DNA from: Bacillus sp. NTK074B
GTDB taxonomy: Bacteria; Bacillota; Bacilli; Bacillales; Bacillaceae_B
Length of the DNA stretch: 64,000 nucleotides
Assembly (NCBI RefSeq): GCF_017303375.1
Contig: NZ_JAFKOH010000012.1
Coordinates: 60,561-124,560, forward strand
Direction of reading: 5' to 3'
Shown here: positions 8,301 to 15,717 of the stretch, piece by piece
How the letters are laid out: every line of letters begins with the position of its first letter
Position numbering within the stretch: position 1 is the first letter of the stretch
Notes under the pieces: generated by a model
The model's database searches: none
The model's input: the letters and a program-made list of their open reading frames with translations, nothing else
What the model was told of the DNA's origin: nothing
Made by a program: the position numbers and the translations under genes

Positions 8301-9107
8301 TTAAGAAAAACTAGAAAAATGATAAGGTGGCCAAGGGCCGGATGCTTCAATTTTCCAACCTGCGTGTCCCAGTTCTTCTTCGTATTGCTTTATTTCTTCG
8401 ACAAATTCATCTACTTTGGATGCAGGAAGGAGAAATACACTATTCCAAGTCATATGTTCCTGTCGGCCTGTTACATCCTTACTCCAATTTTTTTTGATAT
8501 TCCCATGCAGGGAATGTTCTTTCAGCTTTTCATGAACTTCTTCACAAAGTCGGTTCTTCTCGTTTTCTAGTTCTCGATCAATCAGCTGATCGATTTTTTT
8601 CTTTTCGAAGAACTGCCTGCCCTTTGGTAATTCGCTGATTTCTTTCCTTTTGGCTTCGATGGATGGATGGTTTTCACTAACCTGCTCTTTCAGCAGCTTA
8701 TCGTCACAGTAGATTTTGACGTTCCACTCTTCGTTGCCATCCAGCTGTTCAAAGGTCGTTTCCAGCTTGTTTCGATTACCTTCTATTGTGGATTTAAGGC
8801 TATCCTCGTTTTTGTATAATGTACAAAACTTCAAGGGGACGATGGTGTACAACTTTGAAACCATCAATACCGTTTCGTGATGATGAAACGCCTTTTCCTG
8901 AAGCCAGTCCATGTCGTTATCAACTTTGTCCTTAATCATCTCTTCAGAGTATTCATTTGATGGTAAATCACAAACAATGGCTGTCACTTCTCCAATTTCA
9001 ACCGTGTACAGTTCACTTTCTCCATCGAATCCTTTCATGGAGGGCAGGTTTTCGTTCGTCGCTTCTTTTGTCGGAATCAATCCGTATAAATAAAGTAAAT
9101 CGTTCAT
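8301..9107 (-). CDS. gvpL: Gas vesicle protein GvpL (GvpF/GvpL family)
   Basis: A 268-residue GvpL/GvpF-family protein. The N-terminal ferredoxin-like domain starts LLYLYGLIP, and the family segments EKAFHHHETVLMVSKLYTIVPLKF and the C-terminal SGPWPPYHFSSF are clear. GvpF/L proteins are helper proteins of vesicle nucleation that contact GvpA; GvpF was shown to line the gas-facing side in cyanobacteria. The gene follows gvpG after four bases, with AAGGGTG just before the ATG. It is one of two members of this family here, the other being gvpF (9372-10136), as is usual in such clusters. Confidence 0.92.
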   Translation of the reverse strand: MNDLLYLYGLIPTKEATNENLPSMKGFDGESELYTVEIGEVTAIVCDLPSNEYSEEMIKDKVDNDMDWLQEKAFHHHETVLMVSKLYTIVPLKFCTLYKNEDSLKSTIEGNRNKLETTFEQLDGNEEWNVKIYCDDKLLKEQVSENHPSIEAKRKEISELPKGRQFFEKKKIDQLIDRELENEKNRLCEEVHEKLKEHSLHGNIKKNWSKDVTGRQEHMTWNSVFLLPASKVDEFVEEIKQYEEELGHAGWKIEASGPWPPYHFSSFS

Positions 9108-9111
9108 TTGA

Positions 9112-9372
9112 TCACCCTTGTTTCTTTTTCGTTAGTTCTTCCCACTGCTCCATTTCTAACTGCTTCGCTATTTCATACCTTGTGAGCAGTTCATCTTCTT
9201 TTTCCTGGTAAGCTTCCTCAGGAATTTCTCCTAATTCATACATCATTTGAAGCTGAATCAATTTTTGTTGAATGGTAGGAAGGTCGTACAATTCTTTGTC
9301 TGCTTCTTCTTTGATCTTTTCTGCGACTTTTTTGACTAAATTAATTGGTGCACTCACCAATTTATGAATCAT
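9112..9372 (-). CDS. gvpG: Gas vesicle protein GvpG
   Basis: An 86-residue helical protein starting with LVSAPINLVKKVAEKIKEEA and containing TIQQKLIQLQMMYELGEIPE, the characteristic GvpG pattern. GvpG is a small essential assembly helper that works together with GvpF/L. Its ATG shares one base with the TGA of gvpF, so translation is probably coupled. The C-terminal third is charged and helical. Length is typical. Confidence 0.92.
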   Translation of the reverse strand: MIHKLVSAPINLVKKVAEKIKEEADKELYDLPTIQQKLIQLQMMYELGEIPEEAYQEKEDELLTRYEIAKQLEMEQWEELTKKKQG

Positions 9373-10136
9373 CAGCCTTCCTCAACCTTCAAGCGAATGT
9401 TGACAAAATTGTAAGCCGGCCAAGGACCGCTGTAATTAAATTCGACCTTATCCTTCCATTTTTCATGTGCTTCATTGACCTTTTGATCGAACAACTCTTC
9501 CTGATCCCGCTCAATTAAGAAAGAAGCGTTAAGAAGCATTTTCTCACTTGAAGGTTCGTTGGCCTTTGCGGATACTGCCGCTTCCTCAAGGGGTGCGTAT
9601 ACTTCTTCCTTCATCTCACTTTGCAGGGAAGCAAATAACTTCTGAGCCATTCCGCCAAGCTGAATGCGGTCATAATACGCAGCCGATTCTGATTTCCCTT
9701 TAACGGCTGTGGCCATTTTTTCTACCTGAGGATTATCTTTTACCATGGCTTCAAGCCATTCCTTCTTACCGATAACCTTTAAACCCAGCTCGATTTTCCC
9801 TTTAATTGCCGGGAAAAGAGTTTCAAATTGCGGATAAAGATTTTCAAGTAAGGCTTCTACATCGTCCCTTGTTTTAAAAACATTTCCGAAGCTGATCGGG
9901 ATCACTGTATCTTTTTGTTCCATCACCCGGGATACAGCATCCTGGTGCATCAGTAAATTCTGCTTCTTAGGATGATAAATTTTCATCGGTACTTCTGCCG
10001 CTACCATAGCTGCGTCCTTATGTTTGATCGTGAACGTCTCTCGTTCTTCGCCTTCTATTTCAATCGAACCGAATTGATCGTCTTCATTGGTTTGTATGGC
10101 ACAAAATAGATAGATTCCCATTTCTTCCTGACTCAT
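9372..10136 (-). CDS. gvpF: Gas vesicle protein GvpF (GvpF/GvpL family)
   Basis: A 254-residue GvpF/GvpL-family protein with start GIYLFCAIQ, the central DAVSRVMEQKDTVIPISFGN and VFKTRDDVEALLENLYPQFE segments, and the C-terminal SGPWPAYNFVNIRLKVE. It is the paralog of GvpL at 8301-9107. The family forms an assembly factor in the vesicle nucleation complex. RBS AAAGGAG before the ATG; the stop overlaps the start of gvpG. No missing parts are seen. Confidence 0.92.
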   Translation of the reverse strand: MSQEEMGIYLFCAIQTNEDDQFGSIEIEGEERETFTIKHKDAAMVAAEVPMKIYHPKKQNLLMHQDAVSRVMEQKDTVIPISFGNVFKTRDDVEALLENLYPQFETLFPAIKGKIELGLKVIGKKEWLEAMVKDNPQVEKMATAVKGKSESAAYYDRIQLGGMAQKLFASLQSEMKEEVYAPLEEAAVSAKANEPSSEKMLLNASFLIERDQEELFDQKVNEAHEKWKDKVEFNYSGPWPAYNFVNIRLKVEEG

Positions 10137-10150
10137 TATAAAACTCTCCT

Positions 10151-11074
10151 TTAATCCTCAGATACTTTCATTCTCTTACATGCCTCTATAATGAATTGTT
10201 CTGCTTTTTCTTGTGAGTTTTCTCCGTCGATACATCGACTTATACTATGTGCTGCTATATCAATACATAGACGTTGAAAATCTGTATCCTTACCGTCTAT
10301 GGGAATGTCTGATTCAATGGCGAGTCTTGCAATCATTAAGGAAGCGCGCAAGCTCGGTCCGTTCATTTCATTTGTACATTGATCGCGTAATGTTGAGATG
10401 AGTGTAGTAATGGCTCTTGCTTCACTCATAACCAGGTTCGCTTTTTCTGATACTATCTTCGCCTCTTGTTCTGCTCCCTTGTAATCTACGTTGATCGTGA
10501 TTAACCTGTCGAGTAGAGCATCCTGTGTTTGATAGACCCCTGCATACTCTGCAGGATTACTAGTAAATATGATGGCAAATTCCGGATGTACTCTAATAAA
10601 AGGCTCTGTCAATTTTGAACCGTACAAAGGAATGATTCCTTCTTCCAAAATGGATAGGAAGATATTATTCGTCGTCGGCTGTGATCGTGTAAATTCATCG
10701 TATACAAGGGTATAACCATTCTTGACGGCTTCCAGTAAACGTCCGTCTCTCCATGTCTCTGTGACGCTTTCGTCCTTTTTATAAACGGATCGTACATATT
10801 GATCAACAACCTTTTTACTTGTATAACCCGTAAAATCACCGATTAGGTCTTTATTATTCAGTTCATGATTACCGTGCGTGAGCATCACCGGTCTTTTTCT
10901 CTTTTTCGCAAGGGCGAGTGCAAGAGATGTTTTCCCGGCCCCGGAAGGACCCGTGAAATGCACAGGATATCCAGCTTTAAGGTATTGCAATGAACGCGAA
11001 AGCAATTCCTTCGTTTCATCATCTTGTATTAATGCCCTGCTATCCTTTTTGATCCGTTTAGTTAAGACCGTCAC
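10151..11074 (-). CDS. gvpN: Gas vesicle AAA+ ATPase GvpN
   Basis: A 307-residue MoxR-type AAA+ ATPase. Walker A GPSGAGKTSLALALAKK lies at about residue 41, Walker B YTLVYDEFTRSQP at about 135, and sensor 1 IIFTSNPAEYAG at about 188, with an arginine-rich segment after QDALLDRLITINVD. GvpN is thought to remodel or help enlarge vesicles; without it vesicles in other species stay small. The start is GTG at 11074, eight bases after AGGAGGG. It lies between gvpR and gvpF. All catalytic motifs are intact, so it should be active. Confidence 0.93.
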   Translation of the reverse strand: MTVLTKRIKKDSRALIQDDETKELLSRSLQYLKAGYPVHFTGPSGAGKTSLALALAKKRKRPVMLTHGNHELNNKDLIGDFTGYTSKKVVDQYVRSVYKKDESVTETWRDGRLLEAVKNGYTLVYDEFTRSQPTTNNIFLSILEEGIIPLYGSKLTEPFIRVHPEFAIIFTSNPAEYAGVYQTQDALLDRLITINVDYKGAEQEAKIVSEKANLVMSEARAITTLISTLRDQCTNEMNGPSLRASLMIARLAIESDIPIDGKDTDFQRLCIDIAAHSISRCIDGENSQEKAEQFIIEACKRMKVSED

Positions 11075-11102
11075 GTACCATTCCCTCCTACTCGCTCATC
11101 CA

Positions 11103-11369
11103 CTACATTTCCTGTCCAATAGCACTTCTGTAACGGATATCCCGTCTTTTAAATGACGTGACTTCTTTTTCTTTATTCAGAAGTACATCATATGTTCCAA
11201 GCATTTCGTCTTTCGCATATTTCTTCATATATTCTTTTTCTTCAATGACTTCCACCTGCAGTTTCCAGCCTTCATCCTCTGTCAGTTCAACTGACGTAAT
11301 TTTATGGACGGGAGCTACATGTTCATTGAAGAAATTCGTCACACTATTCATGATTTCTTTGATTACCAT
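11103..11369 (-). CDS. gvpR: Gas vesicle protein GvpR (GvpO family)
   Basis: An 88-residue GvpO-family protein called GvpR in B. megaterium from its place between gvpB and gvpN. The segment HKITSVELTEDEGWKLQVEV, then EKEYMKKYAKDEMLGTYDVL and RDIRYRS, matches the GvpO pattern (E...GW.v.vEv.E..r.P....d.la.Y.v.ld..g.v..y.R..RY.R). The function is accessory and possibly structural. AGGAGG stands before the ATG. No sign of truncation. Confidence 0.85.
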   Translation of the reverse strand: MVIKEIMNSVTNFFNEHVAPVHKITSVELTEDEGWKLQVEVIEEKEYMKKYAKDEMLGTYDVLLNKEKEVTSFKRRDIRYRSAIGQEM

Positions 11370-11449
11370 AGTTGCCTCCTACTGTAGATGAAGGGGAGGG
11401 TGCCGATAACGGCCCCCTTCAACTCCTGATTCCTTTGCTGTCATTCCTA

Positions 11450-11710
11450 TTAAATGCTGAACTGTGAACTTCTTTCATTCTGCTGCGTGGCAAGACCGTT
11501 TTCTTCGACGTCATCCCGTAAGAGACCTACTGCTTCTGCGTAACGCAACCATGTATCTACGCTGGCAATGACGACCCTTGCTTCAACGGTCAATATTTCA
11601 ATTCCAACGACAGATACTCTTGCAAATGCGTCAATGACGATTCCCTTGTCCAGAATACGGTCGATGACTTCTGCTAAACTTGAACTGTTATTACTTTTTT
11701 GTATAGCCAA
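11450..11710 (-). CDS. gvpB: Gas vesicle shell protein GvpB (GvpA paralog)
   Basis: An 86-residue main-shell-type protein starting at TTG (11710) after AAGGAGA. Its sequence [40 protein letters not shown] and RYAEAVGLL is the canonical GvpA sequence, and it differs from GvpA (12751-13011) by only about a dozen residues. GvpA monomers polymerise into the ribs of the hollow, gas-permeable shell. Having two near-identical shell genes matches B. megaterium gvpA and gvpB. The TTG start is unusual for a protein made in bulk and may lower its output relative to gvpA. Confidence 0.95.
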   Translation of the reverse strand: MAIQKSNNSSSLAEVIDRILDKGIVIDAFARVSVVGIEILTVEARVVIASVDTWLRYAEAVGLLRDDVEENGLATQQNERSSQFSI

Positions 11711-11731
11711 TTGGTATTCTCCTTCCGGTGT

Positions 11732-12193
11732 TTAAGAACAGATTGTCTTAATGTCTTTTGAAGATTTAATATTTTCTGAACTCTTTATTTCGGTGGAGCT
11801 CTTAATGTTAAAGGAACTCTTGATGTCACTTGATCCCTTAATATTTCCCACGCCTTTGATTTTTGTTTGTTTATCATTTGAGGAAGAAATTTTCTCTTGA
11901 AATTCTTCTCCTGCTTCTTTTGCATTTCCTAGCTTTTCCCGTACGGAAAGCAGGACATCCTGTACTTTTTCCTTTGCTTCTTCTGCTTTTGTGTGAACTT
12001 TGTCGGCATTTTTCTCTTTTGCGTTCTCTAACTCCTCTGATGCTTCGTTAGCTTTGGATTGAAGGCCGTCTTCCACACTGTTCACAAATGTTTCTTTCGC
12101 TTTCTCTTTCAACTTGTCTTTCACAGGCTCTGGAGCATGGTCGTATGCTTTTTTAGCCATCTTGCCAACTGCTTTTTTCACAGGTTTACTCAT
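11732..12193 (-). CDS. gvpQ: Gas vesicle protein GvpQ
   Basis: A 153-residue hydrophilic protein. The N-terminal half is Lys/Ala-rich helix (KAYDHAPEPVKDKLKEKAKE). The C-terminal half carries a run of imperfect repeats of the type xIKSSxxIKSS (IKGSSDIKSSFNIKSSTEIK and onward), ending in a cysteine two residues from the end. This fits B. megaterium GvpQ by position and composition. The function is unknown beyond accessory. Six or seven copies of an I-K-(S/G)-S pentamer could form a beta-solenoid or a flexible sticky tail. RBS AAGGGGG; ATG at 12193. Confidence 0.8.
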   Translation of the reverse strand: MSKPVKKAVGKMAKKAYDHAPEPVKDKLKEKAKETFVNSVEDGLQSKANEASEELENAKEKNADKVHTKAEEAKEKVQDVLLSVREKLGNAKEAGEEFQEKISSSNDKQTKIKGVGNIKGSSDIKSSFNIKSSTEIKSSENIKSSKDIKTICS

Positions 12194-12217
12194 GTAATGC
12201 CCCCTTCAGGGATGCGA

Positions 12218-12700
12218 TTATTTCTTAGACTCCACCAGGCTGTTCAGCATTTCTTCGATACGTTCTAAACGGTCATTCAAATTCTTGTTTTCTTCTTTGA
12301 TTTCTTCTAATTCTTCTGATTGCCTGGAAGAATTTTCACTGCTTTCAGCCTTGGCATCCGACGCCTCATCTTTTATCTTCTTAGGTGACAGCAAGCCACC
12401 TTCAAGCCTGCTCATATAACCGGTGGCGGATTGTCTAAGGGTGATGATCGCTTGCTCAGTCAGGAATTCCTGGGCTGACCTCCGCAATTCTTTACTTGCC
12501 GCTTTCATCACATCTGATTTTCCTAAGCTGTCCACTACTTTTTTTCCTGTACCCGGATTTGAAAGTAATCCGAGACCGGCTCCGACTACTCCACCGATGA
12601 TTGCGTAATTCATGGATTGTCTGTTTTCAGCTGATTGTTCTTCGTTTCCTTCTGTATTCTTCGTTTCCTCGACTTGTTGACTGCTTTTCACTTCCGCCAT
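12218..12700 (-). CDS. gvpP: Gas vesicle protein GvpP
   Basis: A 160-residue protein from ATG (12700), six bases after GAGG. It has a polar N-terminus, a YtxH-like glycine-rich hydrophobic stretch (IIGGVVGAGLGLLSNPGTGK, about residues 34-53), then helices and a C-terminal coiled coil (ENKNLNDRLERIEEMLNSL). Layout and position match B. megaterium GvpP. It shares its architecture (Gly-rich segment, NPGTGK/TPENGK, coiled coil) with GvpT at the other end of the operon, which suggests that both proteins use the same way of docking to a surface. Biochemical role unknown. Confidence 0.82.
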   Translation of the reverse strand: MAEVKSSQQVEETKNTEGNEEQSAENRQSMNYAIIGGVVGAGLGLLSNPGTGKKVVDSLGKSDVMKAASKELRRSAQEFLTEQAIITLRQSATGYMSRLEGGLLSPKKIKDEASDAKAESSENSSRQSEELEEIKEENKNLNDRLERIEEMLNSLVESKK

Positions 12701-12750
12701 ATTCATCCTCTTTTCTATTAAAATAGTAAAACTATATTTCATTTACTTGT

Positions 12751-13011
12751 TTAAATGCTGAATGCTGTTCCTCTTTCATTTTCCTGCTTGGCAAGACCTT
12801 CTTCCTGAACTTCGTCTCTTAGAAGCCCAACTGCTTCTGCATATCGTAACCATGTATCCACACTCGCAATGACAACCCGTGCTTCTATTGTCAGAATCTC
12901 GATACCTACTAAGGAAACTCTTGCAAAGGCATCAATGACGATCCCTTTATCCAGGATTCTATCGATTACTTCCGCGAGACTTGAGCTATCATTACTTTTT
13001 TGAATACTCAT
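12751..13011 (-). CDS. gvpA: Gas vesicle main shell protein GvpA
   Basis: An 86-residue shell protein. The start is the ATG of MSIQKSND at 13011, since AGAGGAGAG stands just upstream; a longer frame to 13041 would run through that site. The core [20 protein letters not shown] then [20 protein letters not shown] is the highly conserved GvpA fold that assembles into the helical ribs of the gas vesicle. It is the first gene of the 14-gene cluster and has its own long upstream region with a possible stress promoter. The near-identical gvpB lies three genes downstream. Confidence 0.96.
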   Translation of the reverse strand: MSIQKSNDSSSLAEVIDRILDKGIVIDAFARVSLVGIEILTIEARVVIASVDTWLRYAEAVGLLRDEVQEEGLAKQENERGTAFSI

Positions 13012-13071
13012 CGAATCTCTCCTCTTTAGTGGTTTAACCAATGACGTGCTTCTATTCTGTTTAATCGGTGT

Positions 13072-13098
13072 TTACCTCGATTGGGGTTATGCATAAAC
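13072..13098 (-). promoter_or_regulatory. Possible sigma-B-like promoter of the gas vesicle operon
   Basis: On the minus strand GTTTAT (13098-13093), a 15-base spacer and AGGTAA (13077-13072, one mismatch to GGGWAW) lie about 60 bases before the gvpA ATG. The rest of the 13042-13351 interval is AT-rich with no open frame that I can support. Confidence 0.35.
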
Positions 13099-13351
13099 CA
13101 GGTCATGGGAATCATTTGAAATAAACTGCCATTTTTTATACATGTTTTAATTAACGGAAGGTACCCTGTAACATTTTTTTCTTAGAGACATATAAGATTG
13201 TGAGGTTGGAGTAGAAAATATAATTCAAATAAGACAAATTGGTTACAGTTCTAACTTTAATAGCTGGTTGAATTCAGAAGGGAAGTGTGCTTTGAAATAG
13301 AGGGGACACTGTGGACTTTTTTCTGTATCCTGAGGTCGCTTAAACTCAAAA

Positions 13352-13380
13352 GAACCCGAAGCTGCATACGCTTCGGGTTC
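13352..13380 (-). terminator. Terminator of the parM-parR cassette
   Basis: GAACCCGAAGC (13352-13362) pairs with GCTTCGGGTTC (13370-13380), an 11-bp perfect stem; TTTTGAGTTT follows on the minus strand. Confidence 0.85.
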
Positions 13381-13384
13381 TTCT

Positions 13385-13978
13385 TTATTTATTCATCTGA
13401 GCAAGGAAATCACCCAATAGATCGTCCATTGATTCTTCTTTGGGCTCTTCGTGGGCGGATTGCTGGGGTTTCATGGCATTGTCCCAGTCAAAGTTGTCCA
13501 ATTCTTCATCTGTAGAGTGTGAGCGCTCGTCCTCTACTTCTTCAGGTGAATCATCTATCACTTGATCAAGGGACCATTCCCGTGAGGTATCGTGACTTGC
13601 TGCCGATTCTTCCTGAAGATAGAGAGCTTCATTGATATCCAATGAGTTACTGCTTATGGAAGCAAGCAGGGAGGCCGTACGCACCGGATTGGAAAGAAGC
13701 TGGTACACGATGCTCCCTAAGAGCGCTTCTGAATGTTCATGCTTTAACCAATCACGTTGGGACTTGTCCAGGCCCTTCGGAAGGGGGATCGTAATCGCTT
13801 CCCGCTGTTTGGAAATTGTATCATTCACACCGTTCAATACAAGCTCTGCAATTTTACTGGAGAAATTTCGTTTCTCCGTCTCCTTCAGCTTTTGCAGATG
13901 CTTTAATACATGGTCAGGTGTATCAGAAGGAAGCCGAAACGTAATCGGCTGACCCCTCGACATCCCTTTTTCTTTCAT
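13385..13978 (-). CDS. ParR-like centromere-binding adaptor protein
   Basis: A 197-residue protein nine bases downstream of a ParM-like actin gene. The first 50 residues look like a ribbon-helix-helix DNA-binding domain (a short strand QPITFRLP, then two helices, KHLQKLKETEKRNFSSKIAE). A second helical segment (RDWLKHEHSEALLGSIVYQL) follows. The C-terminal 75 residues are acidic and probably disordered, ending in a short amphipathic helix MDDLLGDFLAQMNK. That layout (RHH domain, linker, C-terminal helix) is that of ParR-type adaptors, in which the tail docks on the actin filament end. This is inferred from layout and neighbourhood, not from strong sequence similarity. It probably binds the iteron array at 15296-15434. 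Confidence 0.72.
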   Translation of the reverse strand: MKEKGMSRGQPITFRLPSDTPDHVLKHLQKLKETEKRNFSSKIAELVLNGVNDTISKQREAITIPLPKGLDKSQRDWLKHEHSEALLGSIVYQLLSNPVRTASLLASISSNSLDINEALYLQEESAASHDTSREWSLDQVIDDSPEEVEDERSHSTDEELDNFDWDNAMKPQQSAHEEPKEESMDDLLGDFLAQMNK

Positions 13979-13987
13979 ACCATCACC

Positions 13988-15166
13988 CTATTTGGTTTTC
14001 GCTAATTTTTGTTCGTCTTTCTGGACTTGTTGCTGTTTTTCATTCTTCCTTGAAAAGTCAGCAATCAGCTTGTAGTAGGCATTGGCCATCATCCAAATGC
14101 TTTCCTTCTCATCTTCAAAGAAGTCGATATTATACCCATCAAGATTATTATTAAGCGTTTTGATATATTCTTTCAGGACGCTTGATCCACCACCGATGAA
14201 GTAGCAGATTTCCGTTTGGGAATTCTTTTGCCACATATTGCGAAGGTGACGGTATTGCTTTTTAGCCAATTCAAGCATAATGCGGTCCACAATGTCATGG
14301 ACGCTTGTACGACTTCCTTTGACCATGATATGATTACGATCATTCTTCTTCGTGATGATTTCCACCACATCACGACGGCTGTCAAGCTCAATGCCGTGTC
14401 TTGAACGGATTTCCTCACGGATCAATTCAAGGGATTCAGATACTCCCAGGTTAAAACCTTGAGCTTTATCATCATCTACTTTGCGATCTTTGATGACCGC
14501 GATATCCGTTGATAATCCACCAATATCCTGAATCAGGATGCGCTTATCAATCAAATCTTTATTGATGATATTTGCATTGTTATCCATTACAAGGTTGATA
14601 AATGCAGCAAACCCTTCAGGATACACCTTCACTTCATCAAATTTGATATTCACTTTGATGCCTTGATAGCGGGGAGTGACAAGAAACTCGACCTGGTGTA
14701 CGGATCCTAACAATCTTGAACGGTACCCAACATCTTTACCTTCCTTCACTTCGCGGAGGGGAAGACCTGTTCCAAGCGTATAGTTTGCTTCTATTACATT
14801 ATTATTCTTTTTAAAAAGATCGTTGCGCGCTGCATCTAAAGCGATCGAAGCAAATAGCATGACCAGTGTTTGATCTTCTTCTGATTTGCTGCTGCCCGGA
14901 TCAAGTTCCGTTGAGTTATTGCTCTTCGTCGCAAGATTACCGACACGATAAATCGCATTATTGTCTTTCAAAGCAGGGGAGTGGACACGGATATGTATGC
15001 CATCTAGTGGGTCTTGTGTATCCAGCTCCTCGATTCCGATGATCGGACGATCTTCAATATCCCGAGCGATGACATTCGGAATATTCACCTCAGCGTCCAT
15101 TTTTCCAAAAATACCTTTTAAAGAATCATTACCAACATCAATGGCTGCAATTCGAGAATTCATCAT
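13988..15166 (-). CDS. ParM-like actin-family ATPase
   Basis: A 392-residue actin-like protein. The start is the ATG at 15166, eight bases after AAAGGA; a frame extending 16 codons further upstream lacks a site. Actin-fold motifs: phosphate 1 IAAIDVGNDSLKGIFG at the N-terminus, phosphate 2 ILIQDIGGLSTDIAVI near residue 210, and the adenosine motif ICYFIGGGSSVLKEYI near residue 335. This is the layout of the ParM/StbA and Alp families (ALP_N-type N-terminus), ATP-driven filaments that push apart plasmid copies. It is the first gene of a parM-parR operon preceded by a repeat array, as on plasmid R1. Its presence in an otherwise chromosomal region beside gas vesicle genes is unusual. Confidence 0.88.
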   Translation of the reverse strand: MMNSRIAAIDVGNDSLKGIFGKMDAEVNIPNVIARDIEDRPIIGIEELDTQDPLDGIHIRVHSPALKDNNAIYRVGNLATKSNNSTELDPGSSKSEEDQTLVMLFASIALDAARNDLFKKNNNVIEANYTLGTGLPLREVKEGKDVGYRSRLLGSVHQVEFLVTPRYQGIKVNIKFDEVKVYPEGFAAFINLVMDNNANIINKDLIDKRILIQDIGGLSTDIAVIKDRKVDDDKAQGFNLGVSESLELIREEIRSRHGIELDSRRDVVEIITKKNDRNHIMVKGSRTSVHDIVDRIMLELAKKQYRHLRNMWQKNSQTEICYFIGGGSSVLKEYIKTLNNNLDGYNIDFFEDEKESIWMMANAYYKLIADFSRKNEKQQQVQKDEQKLAKTK

Positions 15167-15295
15167 TAAAATCATCCTTTCATTCATGAGTAAGAATTTA
15201 TCAAAAAATTTCAACTCTTACTTTCAGATTATACAATTTCTCGTCTCCGGTCAATCCTACTTTTCTATCGAAAATCAAAGAGTGAGTTCAGGAAG

Positions 15296-15434
15296 TTGTA
15301 TACATTTTTGTATCGTTGTACACGTATTTTGTACACATCCCTTTAAATCAACATGTGTACTATTTTGTTTACATGTATACATTTTTGTCTACAATTGTGT
15401 ACGTTATTGTTTACATGTATACATTTTTGTAAAC
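15296..15434. repeat. Six-unit iteron array, putative parC centromere and parM operator
   Basis: Six related units of about 20 bases, of pattern TGTRTACRTATTTTGTNTAC, start near 15296, 15316, 15354, 15374, 15394 and 15415. Units 4 and 6 share ATGTATACATTTTTGT exactly. Spacing is 20-22 bases except for a 17-base insertion between units 2 and 3. The array lies 130 bases before the parM-like ATG, in the position of parC in ParMRC systems. Units carry internal GTATAC or GTGTAC palindromes. Confidence 0.75.
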
Positions 15435-15667
15435 TTTACGATTTTTACATAATCTTACTTCAATTGGTGCTCATTCTACTACTATATAAAACCAGCGAAC
15501 TACCATATTTTTGAAAATTAAAAGGGAAAAATGGTGATGACAAAAAACCGAAATGATAAATAATGAAGAGTAGACCGACGGGTTGAAAAGAGGGAGAAGA
15601 TTGTCGATTAAAGAAGAAATGTGAAAGAAAGGCACAGCTCTTTAGGGGGAGAAGCTAGTAAAAGATA
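15435..15667. other. AT-rich intergenic stretch, nothing recognised
   Basis: Between the iteron array and the terminator of the dehydrogenase gene. No frame with a convincing ribosome binding site and no clear hairpin was seen on either strand. Confidence 0.5.
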
Positions 15668-15701
15668 TAAAAAGGCTTCGACACTCCACAGTGCCGAATC
15701 C
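15668..15701 (-). terminator. Terminator of the 3-hydroxybutyrate operon
   Basis: On the minus strand GGATTCGGCACT (15701-15690) pairs with AGTGTCGAAGCC (15685-15674) with one mismatch and one G-T pair, then TTTTTATA. Confidence 0.8.
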
Positions 15702-15717
15702 TTCCCCATTCATTTCA

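Noticed and set aside
15296..15434. CRISPR-like array
   Set aside because: Repeat and period (about 20 bases) are too short, there are no spacers of uniform length and no cas genes.
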